DNA of 61,879 nt from Candidatus Fermentibacteraceae bacterium. GTDB taxonomy: Bacteria; Fermentibacterota; Fermentibacteria; Fermentibacterales; JCC-6. The translations under genes were made by a program, and so were the position numbers. The stretch covers positions 1 to 61,879 of the forward strand of contig JAUVJW010000001.1 of the NCBI GenBank assembly GCA_030596465.1, read 5' to 3'. Position 1 is the first letter of the stretch. The number at the start of each line of letters is the position of its first letter. Under the pieces are notes generated by a model. It was not told the DNA's origin. It did no database searches and was given only the letters and a program-made list of their open reading frames with translations. Below are positions 52,161 through 61,395 of the stretch, piece after piece.

Positions 52161-53188
52161 GCAGTAATCTCGAACTTAGAAGCGATACATTTTCCACGCC
52201 GGACAACGGAATGAGAAAAGCTATCGCGGAGGCCCCGGTCGGAGACGATGTTTTCGGGGAAGACCCCACTATTAATTCTCTTGAAATCCGTGTGGCGGAA
52301 ATGCTGGGGAAAGAAGCCGGGCTTTTTGTGCCTACGGGAACCATGGGCAACGGGCTGGCAATTCGATCTCTCGCGTCTCCCGGGGAAAGAATCCTCTGCG
52401 GAACAAAAAGCCATATCTATAATTTCGAGGGTGATCAACTGGCAATGAACTGCGGCTTGCAGATGCACCGTGTTGACGAACGGGTGGATGGTATGATACC
52501 CTTAAAAGACATCAGGCGAGTATTGGATGTCGGCGAGAATATTCACTCTGCGCCTGTAACGGTTCTTGCTCTTGAGAACACACACAATTTCCTTGGTGGT
52601 AAAATACTTCCTCAGAATGATGTTGTTGAAGCCTGCTCTTATGCCCATTCAAAAAGGGTAAAAACCTATCTTGACGGTGCCAGATTGTGGCATGCTCATG
52701 CGGCAACGGGAGTTCCCCTTGATGAGCTGGCTCGACCGTTCGATATGGTTTCTGTTTGTTTTTCGAAGGCGCTTGGAGCACCCATAGGTTCGATGGTGGC
52801 AGGATCTTCTGATCATATCAGCAGAGCAAGGTGGTTTAGAAAAAGAATGGGCGGAGGGATGAGACAGGTGGGAATCCTCGGAGGGGCCTGCCACTATGCT
52901 TTGAACAACAACCTTCCCCGATTGAAGATAACCCACGATTACGCAAAAAGGCTTGCAGAGGCATTCAAGTCAACAGGCAGATTCAAAGTTGACATTGAAG
53001 CGATTGATACCAACATAGTCTTTCTTGAAACAGAAGAAGACTGTGCGGAGAATCTGGTATCTCAACTCAAAGCCATGGGTCTGTCAGTTCTTGCGGTTGA
53101 TACCGCTTCAGTGCGCTTTGTAACGCATCTTTCACTTGATTCCAAATGTATTGATGAAGCAGTTAAACAATTAGAAAAGGAGATATAA
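52157..53188 (+). CDS. ltaE: Low-specificity L-threonine aldolase
   Basis: The 343-residue PLP enzyme cleaves L-threonine or allo-threonine to glycine and acetaldehyde. Family motifs are LRSDTFSTP, GDDVFGEDPT, LFVPTGTMGN, and the PLP Lys in VCFSKALGAPIGS, with ENTHNFLGG in the middle. It sits between ddl and a sugar-dehydrogenase-like gene. The position is unusual for a threonine aldolase; it may supply glycine or serve an unrecognised envelope reaction. Confidence 0.9.
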   Translation: MSSNLELRSDTFSTPDNGMRKAIAEAPVGDDVFGEDPTINSLEIRVAEMLGKEAGLFVPTGTMGNGLAIRSLASPGERILCGTKSHIYNFEGDQLAMNCGLQMHRVDERVDGMIPLKDIRRVLDVGENIHSAPVTVLALENTHNFLGGKILPQNDVVEACSYAHSKRVKTYLDGARLWHAHAATGVPLDELARPFDMVSVCFSKALGAPIGSMVAGSSDHISRARWFRKRMGGGMRQVGILGGACHYALNNNLPRLKITHDYAKRLAEAFKSTGRFKVDIEAIDTNIVFLETEEDCAENLVSQLKAMGLSVLAVDTASVRFVTHLSLDSKCIDEAVKQLEKEI

Positions 53189-54106
53189 ATGAAAGCAGGA
53201 GTGACCGGCGTTGGTCATCTGGGTTATCACCACGCCAGAATTATGAAAACTTTAGTGGATGAAGTAATGATCCACGATACAGATCCGGTTCGCTTGAAAA
53301 AGGTATCAGAAGAACTGGGAATACAGGCGGCGGGATCTCTTGAAGAAATGGTGGAATGGGCAGACGCCCTCGATGTCGCCTGTACCACATCCGCTCACTA
53401 TGATGTTGTTCTCAAAGCTCTTGGAAAGAATGTACCTGTTCTTGTGGAAAAACCCATAGCGGCAACCGCAAAGCAGGGTGAGGAAATGGTTGAGATCGCA
53501 GACGAAAAGGGTCTTGTGCTTGCTGTGGGTCACATCGAAAGATTCAACCCGGCAATGATGGCCGCCGACAGTACAATCGATAAACCTATTTTCATGGAAG
53601 GTCACAGAATGGCCGGTTTCAATGTGCGTTGCACAGATGTTTCGGTTGTTATGGACCTCATGATACACGATATTGATCTTGTACTCTGGAAAGCTGCTTC
53701 ACCGGTTGCTGAAATTCATGCTTCCGGAGTCCCGGTACTCACTGAAACCGTTGATATCTGTAATGCCAGAATCCTGTTCGAGAATGGTGCTGTTGCCAAT
53801 CTCACCGCGAGCAGAATCTCCGCAGAGCCTAAGAGAAAACTTCGATTTTTCCAGAAACACGGTTACATTTCTGTTGATTTCGGAGACAGAAAGGTAACAG
53901 CGCTGAAGCTTGAGAAGGGTATGATCATCCCCGTGCCCGTGAATGTTCCCGAGGGTGACGCTTTAACGGCTGAGATAAGCAGTTTCCTCAGTGCGGTACA
54001 CAATGGCACACCAACGGCAGTTTCGGGCAGGGAAGGGCTCAGGGCGCTCAGAGCGGCAACGACAATTCTTGAAAAATCCGAGAAGAGCATTCTCGATCTC
54101 CCATGA
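53189..54106 (+). CDS. Gfo/Idh/MocA-family oxidoreductase (possibly UDP-GlcNAc 3-dehydrogenase, GnnA-like)
   Basis: The 305-residue protein has the Rossmann opening GVTGVGHLGYHHARIM, the conserved VEKPIA, and GHIERFNPA. Members encoded beside lpxA or lpxB oxidise the 3-OH of UDP-GlcNAc (GnnA) for amide-linked lipid A, with an aminotransferase partner GnnB. Here lpxB follows directly through an ATGA overlap, which supports that guess. The partner aminotransferase is not adjacent; threonine aldolase, another PLP enzyme, is in its place. The family is secure, the substrate is inference. Confidence 0.78.
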   Translation: MKAGVTGVGHLGYHHARIMKTLVDEVMIHDTDPVRLKKVSEELGIQAAGSLEEMVEWADALDVACTTSAHYDVVLKALGKNVPVLVEKPIAATAKQGEEMVEIADEKGLVLAVGHIERFNPAMMAADSTIDKPIFMEGHRMAGFNVRCTDVSVVMDLMIHDIDLVLWKAASPVAEIHASGVPVLTETVDICNARILFENGAVANLTASRISAEPKRKLRFFQKHGYISVDFGDRKVTALKLEKGMIIPVPVNVPEGDALTAEISSFLSAVHNGTPTAVSGREGLRALRAATTILEKSEKSILDLP

Positions 54107-55206
54107 AACTTCTAATTTCCGCAGGAGAAGCTTCAGGGGATCAGAGAGGCGCGGAGGTTCTTGCGGCCTTGAAAAGAATATCCCCGGATTCCATTTACGC
54201 TTTTGGTCTGGGGGGCAGTCGACTGGCCTCCGAGGGAATGAATGTCACTCACGATCTCAGTGACTACGCGGTGATGGGTTTCGGTGAGATACTTCTCTCG
54301 CTGGGTAAATTTCTTAAGCTGGAGAAACAACTCAAGGCCCTGTGCCGAGAGGAAAAACCGGACTGTATCTTTCTTGTAGACTACCCGGGGTTCAACATGC
54401 GTTTAGGCAGATGGGCAAAGAAACATGGAATACCGGTTGTTCATTATGTCGCTCCACAGATGTGGGCATGGGGTGCGTGGAGGGTTCGAAAGCTTAGAAA
54501 AAGCACAGATATTCTTCTCACTCTCTTTGCTTTTGAAGAACCATTTTTTAAAGCCAGAGGCGTCAACGCTGTTTTTACGGGTCATCCACTGAAAAAACTC
54601 ATAACTTCTCAAACAGAAAGGGGCGAAGCCCTTGGTCTTCTTCCGGGGAGTAGAGCGCAGGAGGTGGAGAAACTTCTTCCGGTGATGCTGAAGGCATTCA
54701 CCACGCTGAGAGACAAGGGAATAGTGGGTAAAGCCCTTCTGGCTGTTTCAGATCATTTGGAGAAAGAGATATACAGAGATGCGGAGAATACCAGAGGTGT
54801 TGAGCTTCTAAAAGGTACACAGGAGGCTTTGGCTGGCTCAAAAGCCGCTCTTGTCTGTTCGGGTACCGCCACGCTGGAAACAGCCCTTTCCGGTGTTCCT
54901 TTTGTTATATGCTACAAAACAAGCGGTTTCACATATATGCTCGCGAGACATCTTGTGAAGGGGGTCAGGAAGATCGGTCTGGCAAATATTATCGCCGGAG
55001 AAGATGTAGCTACTGAATTGATCCAGAGGAATGTTACTCCAGCCAACATGGTTGCCTGCCTGGAACCGCTGTTCTCTGATGAAAATGTCGCTCAAGAGAC
55101 TGTAAACAGACTTTCACTTGTGAGAAATTCTCTTGGAGATGGCGATCCGGCAGAGAATACAGCAATGGAAATAATTCGATTCTTGAAAACAGCCGATGAA
55201 AGCTGA
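54103..55206 (+). CDS. lpxB: Lipid-A-disaccharide synthase
   Basis: LpxB joins UDP-2,3-diacylglucosamine and lipid X to make the lipid A disaccharide at the inner membrane. The 367-residue GT19 protein has ISAGEASGDQRGA, YAVMGFGEIL, FLVDYPGFN, YVAPQMWAWG and LLPGSRAQEVEKLLP. The start overlaps the oxidoreductase stop. The end overlaps the acyltransferase-Kdo transferase fusion by 11 bp. Confidence 0.95.
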   Translation: MKLLISAGEASGDQRGAEVLAALKRISPDSIYAFGLGGSRLASEGMNVTHDLSDYAVMGFGEILLSLGKFLKLEKQLKALCREEKPDCIFLVDYPGFNMRLGRWAKKHGIPVVHYVAPQMWAWGAWRVRKLRKSTDILLTLFAFEEPFFKARGVNAVFTGHPLKKLITSQTERGEALGLLPGSRAQEVEKLLPVMLKAFTTLRDKGIVGKALLAVSDHLEKEIYRDAENTRGVELLKGTQEALAGSKAALVCSGTATLETALSGVPFVICYKTSGFTYMLARHLVKGVRKIGLANIIAGEDVATELIQRNVTPANMVACLEPLFSDENVAQETVNRLSLVRNSLGDGDPAENTAMEIIRFLKTADES

Positions 55207-56983
55207 AACGGTGGGAACCGCAGGCAGAATTCTGCTCAGTATACTCGGGAGAACATGGCGGGTTTCCAGATTGAAACCCTCTACCGGGCTGAGGGGCAAC
55301 TCCATTATGTACGCATTCTGGCACTGCGCACAGCTTCCATTGATATTTACTCACAGGAATATGGGTATCCGTATATTGATCAGTCAGAGCCGTGACGGTT
55401 CTCTGGTTTCATCCATATGTGAGCAGATGGGTTTTATTCCAGTGAGAGGTTCATCCAGCAGGGGAGGTGCTTCGGCAGCCCGTGAACTTATGGAAGCCAT
55501 GCGAAGCGGTGAGCCGGGCGCTATTACTCCAGATGGCCCGAAGGGGCCTCCAGAAATTGTAAAAAGAGGCGTTTCGCTTATTCCCAGACGGGCAAAAGTT
55601 CCTGTGGTTCCCTACGGAGTCAGCGCTTTCCCCGTAATCAGGCTCAAAAGCTGGGACAGGTTTATGATTCCCCTTCCCTTCGCGAAACTTGTACTCTGTG
55701 AAGGCAAACCCGTCCCACCGGGGAATTGCAACCGGGAAACACTGACCGCTGCCATTAATTCAGAATTCCGCCGCGCGGAGCTTGCCGCGAGCCCGGTTGC
55801 TTCCCTGATTATTTCAATCATTAAAGTCGCGGCGTGGATACTGACCCCACTGGCGGAATTGATACTTCTTTTCCGGCCTGACAGAGAACGGAACGAACGC
55901 AGAGGTTTGATACCCCGGAACAACAGCAGGCCTGTATGGCTTCATGGTTCCAGTCTCGGAGAGCTGAAGGGATTGCTCCCGGTTGTGGAGAATCTAAGAT
56001 CAACCGATACTCCGTTCTTTGTTACATGTTCAACAGTCGCCGCACGGCAGTTCATTGAAAAAGAAGATCTGCAAGGTGCTTTTCAACCCCTGGATACACA
56101 GGGCGCTACGGGCAGGTTTCTTGACAGACTTCAACCGTCAGCTCTGATACTTGCGGAAACAGAATTCTGGCCGATTCTTCTTCATGAAACCGTATCCAGA
56201 GGTATTACAGCGGGAATGGTGAATGCGCGCCTTTCAGGGAAAAGTGTCAGGGGATACAGACTGATCAAGCCTCTTTTCGGGAAGATATTTTCGTGTTTCC
56301 GGGGCGTTCTAACCAGATCAAAAGTCGATACTGACAGATTTCTGGAACTGGGAGTGCAAACAGAAGTCGCGGGAGACGGGAAAGCGGCAGTAAAGCTCCA
56401 GGAACCGGATCCACACTGGAATACAATGATTAAACCTGGTTCCAGAGGTATTATTGTTGCCGGATCAACCAGAAAAGGTGAGGAAGAAACAATTCTGGAA
56501 ATTGCAAGACTCACCGGGCTTACACCAGTGCTTGTTCCCCGCCACGAGAACCGGATAGAAGAAGTTATCGGTATTGCGGAAAAGGCCGGTTTCAAGCCTG
56601 ATCTGTGGACAGAAAATCCCACCGGATCTTCCTGTCTTATTGTGAATGTCAAGGGAATTCTCGCGTCACTGTATGGCCTGGCGGATATTGCCTTTGTCGG
56701 GGGAACATTGGCCCCGGTGGGGAGACACAACATCCTTGAACCGCTTGCACACGGTGTTCCTGTTATTGTTGGTCCTGAGCATCATCATTTTGCCGATGTT
56801 GTGGAGAAAGCTTTGAAGAACAATATTTGCAGGGTATTTACTACTGTTGAACAGGGAGCTGCTGTAACAATGGAATTACTGGCATTTTGCGATGAAAACG
56901 ATCATGGCTCTTCAGAATTCAGTTCTGAGCTTTTTCTTTCAAATATGAGAATACTTCTTAAAAAGATGGAAATACCAGTATGA
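55196..56983 (+). CDS. Fusion of an LPLAT-type acyltransferase (DUF374) and Kdo transferase WaaA
   Basis: The 595-residue protein joins two domains usually encoded separately. Residues about 1-205 are a DUF374/LPLAT-like acyltransferase (MYAFWHCAQLPL, SQSRDGSLVSSICEQMGF, TPDGPKGPPEIVKRG, PVVPYGVSA). A membrane segment (about 205-225) leads to the Kdo transferase (PVWLHGSSLGELKGLLP with the catalytic SLGE, ILAETEFWPIL, VAGSTRKGEEE, FVGGTLAPVGRHNILEPLAHG). Both motif sets are intact, so one polypeptide may acylate and glycosylate lipid A precursor. It has ATG 55196 overlapping lpxB, and lpxK starts in its stop. I see no frameshift that could have made the fusion by error. Confidence 0.88.
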   Translation: MKAETVGTAGRILLSILGRTWRVSRLKPSTGLRGNSIMYAFWHCAQLPLIFTHRNMGIRILISQSRDGSLVSSICEQMGFIPVRGSSSRGGASAARELMEAMRSGEPGAITPDGPKGPPEIVKRGVSLIPRRAKVPVVPYGVSAFPVIRLKSWDRFMIPLPFAKLVLCEGKPVPPGNCNRETLTAAINSEFRRAELAASPVASLIISIIKVAAWILTPLAELILLFRPDRERNERRGLIPRNNSRPVWLHGSSLGELKGLLPVVENLRSTDTPFFVTCSTVAARQFIEKEDLQGAFQPLDTQGATGRFLDRLQPSALILAETEFWPILLHETVSRGITAGMVNARLSGKSVRGYRLIKPLFGKIFSCFRGVLTRSKVDTDRFLELGVQTEVAGDGKAAVKLQEPDPHWNTMIKPGSRGIIVAGSTRKGEEETILEIARLTGLTPVLVPRHENRIEEVIGIAEKAGFKPDLWTENPTGSSCLIVNVKGILASLYGLADIAFVGGTLAPVGRHNILEPLAHGVPVIVGPEHHHFADVVEKALKNNICRVFTTVEQGAAVTMELLAFCDENDHGSSEFSSELFLSNMRILLKKMEIPV

Positions 56984-58056
56984 GACTTGATGATATACAC
57001 AGAAAGTTATCCACCAGAGACGGACCGTGGCTCTGGGTTGCCTGGTTTCTCCAGCCGGTAGCGCTTTCGTATCTCATGGGGGCTTCATTTAACCGGTATC
57101 TGTACAGCAGGGGTATTCTCCGGAAACAGTCTTTCGATACCGTTGTGGTAAGCATAGGCAACATTGAAGTTGGTGGGGTCGGCAAGACACCGGTAACTAT
57201 CAGAATTGCGGAAAAACTCGCGGATATGGGCGTAAAGACTTCAGTTGTCTGCCGCAATCTCTCTTCGGGTAATGGTCCTCCCATAGCTGTGCGACAGGGA
57301 AACGCTTCAGGTGGACCGTCACTGAGTGATGAAGCCATTCTTCTGGGAAGGATTCTTGGTAAATCATGCTCCATCTATACAGGCGGTGACAAAAGCGCTG
57401 CCGTAGAAAGAGCAGTCAGGGAAATGAAGCCTGAAGTGGTTATTGTGGATGACGGTTTTCAGCATCACAGACTTCACAGAGATATTGATGTTGTAGTTCT
57501 TAACGCCGATCATCCCTTTGGCCAGGGGGGAGTTCTTCCGGCGGGTACATTGAGAGAATCTTCCAGAGCTCTCAAGAACGCTGATTATCTCTGGATCAAC
57601 GGTGTAACATCCGATGCCCAGTTGTCGCTTGCCAGAAGGCTTATTTCCGGAAGAAACTGGAAGTCACCATTTATTTCGAGCAGTGTGATTCCTGGAAAAC
57701 CGCTGAGGTACGATGGAACTCCGGACAGGATTGGCAGGGTTGTTGCTTTCTGTGGAATTGGAAAACCCCAGGGTTTTAAGCGCACTCTTGAAAAAACAGG
57801 ATTTGAAATAGCAAAATTTCATATATACCCCGATCACTGGCGTTACACACAGAATGATATAAAGCACCTGATGGATAGTTTTGAACATTCAACCACTGAT
57901 TTTCTTATAACAACGGAGAAAGACGCCGCAAGGCTGGGTACAGGACTGGTGAAAACAATGAATTTAAGAGTTCTTCCAATCAGACTCTCGATTACGGACC
58001 AGTCTGCTGAAGAAGAACTGCTCGGTAACATTCTTGAATTGATCAGGAGAAAATAA
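56980..58056 (+). CDS. lpxK: Tetraacyldisaccharide 4'-kinase
   Basis: LpxK phosphorylates the 4'-position of the lipid A disaccharide. The 358-residue protein has an N-terminal membrane-associated helix (WLWVAWFLQPVALSYLMG), the Walker A region VSIGNIEVGGVGKTP, VVCRNLSSG, the catalytic Asp pair in IVDDGFQHHRLHRD, and TTEKDAARL near the end. It starts in the stop of the Kdo-transferase fusion and its TAA shares a base with nadB. Confidence 0.95.
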   Translation: MRLDDIHRKLSTRDGPWLWVAWFLQPVALSYLMGASFNRYLYSRGILRKQSFDTVVVSIGNIEVGGVGKTPVTIRIAEKLADMGVKTSVVCRNLSSGNGPPIAVRQGNASGGPSLSDEAILLGRILGKSCSIYTGGDKSAAVERAVREMKPEVVIVDDGFQHHRLHRDIDVVVLNADHPFGQGGVLPAGTLRESSRALKNADYLWINGVTSDAQLSLARRLISGRNWKSPFISSSVIPGKPLRYDGTPDRIGRVVAFCGIGKPQGFKRTLEKTGFEIAKFHIYPDHWRYTQNDIKHLMDSFEHSTTDFLITTEKDAARLGTGLVKTMNLRVLPIRLSITDQSAEEELLGNILELIRRK

Positions 58057-59642
58057 TGACAAGAAAAACAGACATACTCATTATAGGTGGAGGAATGGCC
58101 GGGCTTACCTGCGCACTTGAAATACCGGAGAAGTATTCTGTTACCATCCTCAGTAAGATTCAACTGCCTACAGGAAGCACCTTTCTTGCCCAGGGTGGAC
58201 TGGCGGCTGTTACCTCCGAGGATGACAGTTTCGAGAATCACCTTAAAGACACCCAGAAAGCCGGAGCCGGCATGGTTGATGAGGTTGTAGCTCAGAAGAT
58301 CATTTCCACGGGGCCTGAGCTTGTGAATACTCTTTCACGGTGGGGTATCGCTCTTGAGGGATCAAATGGTGACGGTGGAGGAATGGAGGGAGGACATTCA
58401 TTCAGAAGAGTTCTTCATTACTTCGACCAGACCGGCAGGTTTATTTCGGAGCATCTTGGCGAAGAGTGTAGAAAACGAAGCAACATTACAATTATCGAAA
58501 ACGCTTTTGCCATCAACCTGATTTCGGCTTCCCGTGAGGCACTGTCACTTCTCCAGAAGGGTTGTGACAGGTGTCTTGGTGCCTATGTTCTGATGGGGGA
58601 AGATGTTGTAACTTTTCTTGCGAGAGAAACTGTTCTTGCTACCGGAGGTGCAGGAAAAACATACCGTTACACATCCAATCAGGATTCCTCTACAGGTGAT
58701 GGTATTGCCATGGCTTTCAGAGCAGGGCTTCCTGTGAGAAACATGGAGTTTTACCAATTTCACCCCACCTGTCTTTATCACCCGGACAAAAGGAATTTTC
58801 TGATAACAGAAGCCCTGAGGGGTGAGGGGGCAAAACTTATAAATGAAGCCGGCAAGAGATTTATGGAATATTATGACCCTGAACGTATGGAACTTGCCCC
58901 GAGAGACGTGGTTGCCAGGGCAATAGACAGCGAGATGAAGCATTTTGGAACAGATCATATGCTGCTTGACGCTACACATCTTTCAAGAAGTTTTCTTGAG
59001 GAATACTTCCCCGAAGTAACATCCGGGGTGATGTCGGTGGGAATCAGACCCTGGGAAGACCCTATTCCAATAGTACCGGCGGCGCACTATTGTGTTGGTG
59101 GTGTGGTCGCGGGAACGGACGGAAGCACAGAGATGTCAGGTCTCAGAGTGATTGGTGAAGCAGCTTCCACCGGATTCCACGGGGCGAATCGTCTTGGCAG
59201 CAACAGTCTGCTTGAAGCCGGTGTTATGGGGTTACTCTGCGCCAGATCCATAACAGATCACCTTCCGGGCCGGATTACCGGAGTCACAGTCAGAGACTGG
59301 TCTTTTGGCAGAGCAGAGCCCCTTGAGGAAAGTGTTCTTGTGGATCATTCCTGGGCCAGTCTGAGAAGTGTTATGTGGGATTATGTAGGTATTGTTAAAA
59401 CCGACAAGAGACTTCGCAGGGCATTAAAACTTCTTGATGTACTGGCTGAGGAAGTGGAAGAGGATTACTGGACCCTGCTTCCAACAATGGAACAGCTTGA
59501 GCTTCGGAACCTGACCACAGTGGCAAGGGTAATTGTGAGAAGCGCTCTCAAGCGCAGAGAGAGCGTGGGGCTTCATTACCTTGTGGACTGTCCTTACACA
59601 TCGCACATAAAGACGGATACTGTACTTAAGATCAACATGTAA
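58056..59642 (+). CDS. nadB: L-aspartate oxidase
   Basis: NadB makes iminoaspartate for NAD synthesis. The 528-residue flavoprotein has the FAD fold IIGGGMAGLTCA, the flavin loop FLAQGGLAAV, HSFRRVLHYFDQTGRF, FHPTC, TEALRGEGAKL and the catalytic region HYCVGGV...GEAASTGFHGANRLGSNSLLE. It ends a run of lipid A genes with which it is coupled, without a functional link that I can see. Confidence 0.95.
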   Translation: MTRKTDILIIGGGMAGLTCALEIPEKYSVTILSKIQLPTGSTFLAQGGLAAVTSEDDSFENHLKDTQKAGAGMVDEVVAQKIISTGPELVNTLSRWGIALEGSNGDGGGMEGGHSFRRVLHYFDQTGRFISEHLGEECRKRSNITIIENAFAINLISASREALSLLQKGCDRCLGAYVLMGEDVVTFLARETVLATGGAGKTYRYTSNQDSSTGDGIAMAFRAGLPVRNMEFYQFHPTCLYHPDKRNFLITEALRGEGAKLINEAGKRFMEYYDPERMELAPRDVVARAIDSEMKHFGTDHMLLDATHLSRSFLEEYFPEVTSGVMSVGIRPWEDPIPIVPAAHYCVGGVVAGTDGSTEMSGLRVIGEAASTGFHGANRLGSNSLLEAGVMGLLCARSITDHLPGRITGVTVRDWSFGRAEPLEESVLVDHSWASLRSVMWDYVGIVKTDKRLRRALKLLDVLAEEVEEDYWTLLPTMEQLELRNLTTVARVIVRSALKRRESVGLHYLVDCPYTSHIKTDTVLKINM

Positions 59643-59654
59643 CATGGGAAGTAT

Positions 59655-60182
59655 ATGAAAAAATATTTTCTTCTTCTCTCTCTGCTTATTGCCGGATGTA
59701 CTTCTGCTCCGGTTTACCGGGGTATGGGAATAAACTGCCGGGGATCCATGCCTTCAACCTGTGGGGTTGCTTCCCCGGATGGTGAAGTAATAACAGTACC
59801 CCCAAATCCGTCAAACTCAATCGAACATCGTATGCAGAGCGAGATAGATAGCTGGATGGGCACTCCCTATGTCTACGGCGGTGTTTCAAAAAGCGGAGTA
59901 GACTGCTCCGGTTTTACACAGGCAGTTTACCGTTCTATTGGCATTGAGATCCCCAGACGGGCATCAAGACAGTCTGTCGCTGCTGAAACAGTAAGCAGAA
60001 GTAATCTTAAGTACGGTGATCTGGTTTTTTTCAACACATCGGGATCAGGTATTTCCCACTGCGGTATTTATCTCGGCAATGGCCAGTTCGTTCATGCTTC
60101 GAGCAGCAGGGGAGTGGTGAGAGATATTCTCAGTCATCCGTATTACTCATCCCGCTTTGTCACCGGGGGAAGATTTCTGTAA
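59655..60182 (+). CDS. NlpC/P60 peptidoglycan hydrolase lipoprotein
   Basis: The 175-residue protein has a lipoprotein signal peptide (LLLSLLIAGC) and a C-terminal NlpC/P60 cysteine peptidase domain with catalytic Cys in VDCSGFTQAVY and His in ISHCGIYLG, then FVHASSSRGV. It cuts peptide stems of peptidoglycan in the periplasm or at the outer membrane. GGAAG lies upstream of ATG 59655. Its TAA shares a base with the ATG of the next glycosyltransferase. Confidence 0.92.
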   Translation: MKKYFLLLSLLIAGCTSAPVYRGMGINCRGSMPSTCGVASPDGEVITVPPNPSNSIEHRMQSEIDSWMGTPYVYGGVSKSGVDCSGFTQAVYRSIGIEIPRRASRQSVAAETVSRSNLKYGDLVFFNTSGSGISHCGIYLGNGQFVHASSSRGVVRDILSHPYYSSRFVTGGRFL

Positions 60183-61333
60183 TGAAGATTCTTGATATAA
60201 ATAACCTGTACTCGCCAACGGGCGGGGGTATACGAACCTATCACCATGAGAAGCTTAAATGGTGCAAAGCCAACGGAATTGAGAACCTTCTTCTTTACCC
60301 TTCAACAAAAAACACAGAAAATACAGTAAATGGTGGAACTGTAAGAGGCTTAAAGTCACCGAGACTGGCTGGCAGCGGTTACAATTTCTTCACAAGGGGA
60401 GAGCCGATTCGGCAGGCACTGAAAGAATTCAAACCTGATGTTGTGGAACTGGGCAGCAGCATGGTTGTACCGGGAATGGTCAAACAGGCACTGAAAGACA
60501 TTCCTTCATTTGCCTTCTTTCACTCAAACTGGCCTGAAACTCTTCCCATGAGCGTTCTCGGTATTAACAAAGGAGTCATTCCCCGTCTGTTTCAAAAATT
60601 ATCAGCACCTGTTATGCGCAGAGCTTACAAGCCCATGAACGCAGTAATCGGCGCGAGCGATTACTCAATTCGCAAGCTGAAGGAAGCACATCTTACAAAC
60701 ATCAGAAAGGTTCCCCTTGGCACAAACCCTGACATCTTTCACCCGAAAATGAGATCCGGGGAACTGAGAAATAGCCTCGGCATTCCCGAAAACGGGAAAA
60801 TGATTCTCTACATGGGAAGACTCGCCCCGGAAAAAGGCATACATGTTCTTCTCAAAGCATGCACACACCTCTTCAAACAAAAGAACATGGTGCTTGTTAT
60901 TGCCGGAGAGGGTCACTGGGACAAAAAGGTGAAGCAGAAAACTGCTGAGAATCCGGAAAAGATGAAACTCCTCAGCCAGGTAAAGAGCAGAGCTGAAGCG
61001 GCAAAGCTTATGGCAAGTGCTGATGTTTTTGTTTCAGCAGGACCGCTGGAAACCTTCTCGCTGGTCACTCTTGAAGCTCTGAGCTGCGGCACGCCGGTGG
61101 CTGCATGCAGCAAAGCAGCCGCTTCTGAACTAATAACAAAGGCAGGTGGCAATTCAATTTACTCCCCCTGGAACTCCGGAGATGCCCTTGCTGAAGCAAT
61201 CCGAAATGCAGCTGAAACAAAAAAGGAACAAAGAAACGAATTCAGAGCCTTTGCAGAGAAATACACATGGGATGCCTGTTTCAAAAATATCTTCCAGATC
61301 TACAACGAGCACATGCAGGCAGCAAAAACCTAA
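60182..61333 (+). CDS. GT4-family glycosyltransferase
   Basis: The 383-residue GT-B protein has the N-terminal NLYSPTGGGIRTYHHEKL, FFHSNWPETL and the C-terminal YMGRLAPEKGIHVLL, then E-x7-E in GPLETFSLVTLEALSCG. It fits GT4 enzymes that build envelope oligosaccharides. It is coupled to the NlpC/P60 gene by one base and is the last plus-strand gene in the window. Confidence 0.87.
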   Translation: MKILDINNLYSPTGGGIRTYHHEKLKWCKANGIENLLLYPSTKNTENTVNGGTVRGLKSPRLAGSGYNFFTRGEPIRQALKEFKPDVVELGSSMVVPGMVKQALKDIPSFAFFHSNWPETLPMSVLGINKGVIPRLFQKLSAPVMRRAYKPMNAVIGASDYSIRKLKEAHLTNIRKVPLGTNPDIFHPKMRSGELRNSLGIPENGKMILYMGRLAPEKGIHVLLKACTHLFKQKNMVLVIAGEGHWDKKVKQKTAENPEKMKLLSQVKSRAEAAKLMASADVFVSAGPLETFSLVTLEALSCGTPVAACSKAAASELITKAGGNSIYSPWNSGDALAEAIRNAAETKKEQRNEFRAFAEKYTWDACFKNIFQIYNEHMQAAKT

Positions 61334-61395
61334 TTACACAGAATGCCCAAAACACAGCAGAGCATAGACTACCAATCCCCATCCAGCCCGTCCGG

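Noticed and set aside
61334..61395. Terminator between the last glycosyltransferase and the integrase
   Set aside because: No hairpin followed by a T-run can be formed on either strand in this gap.
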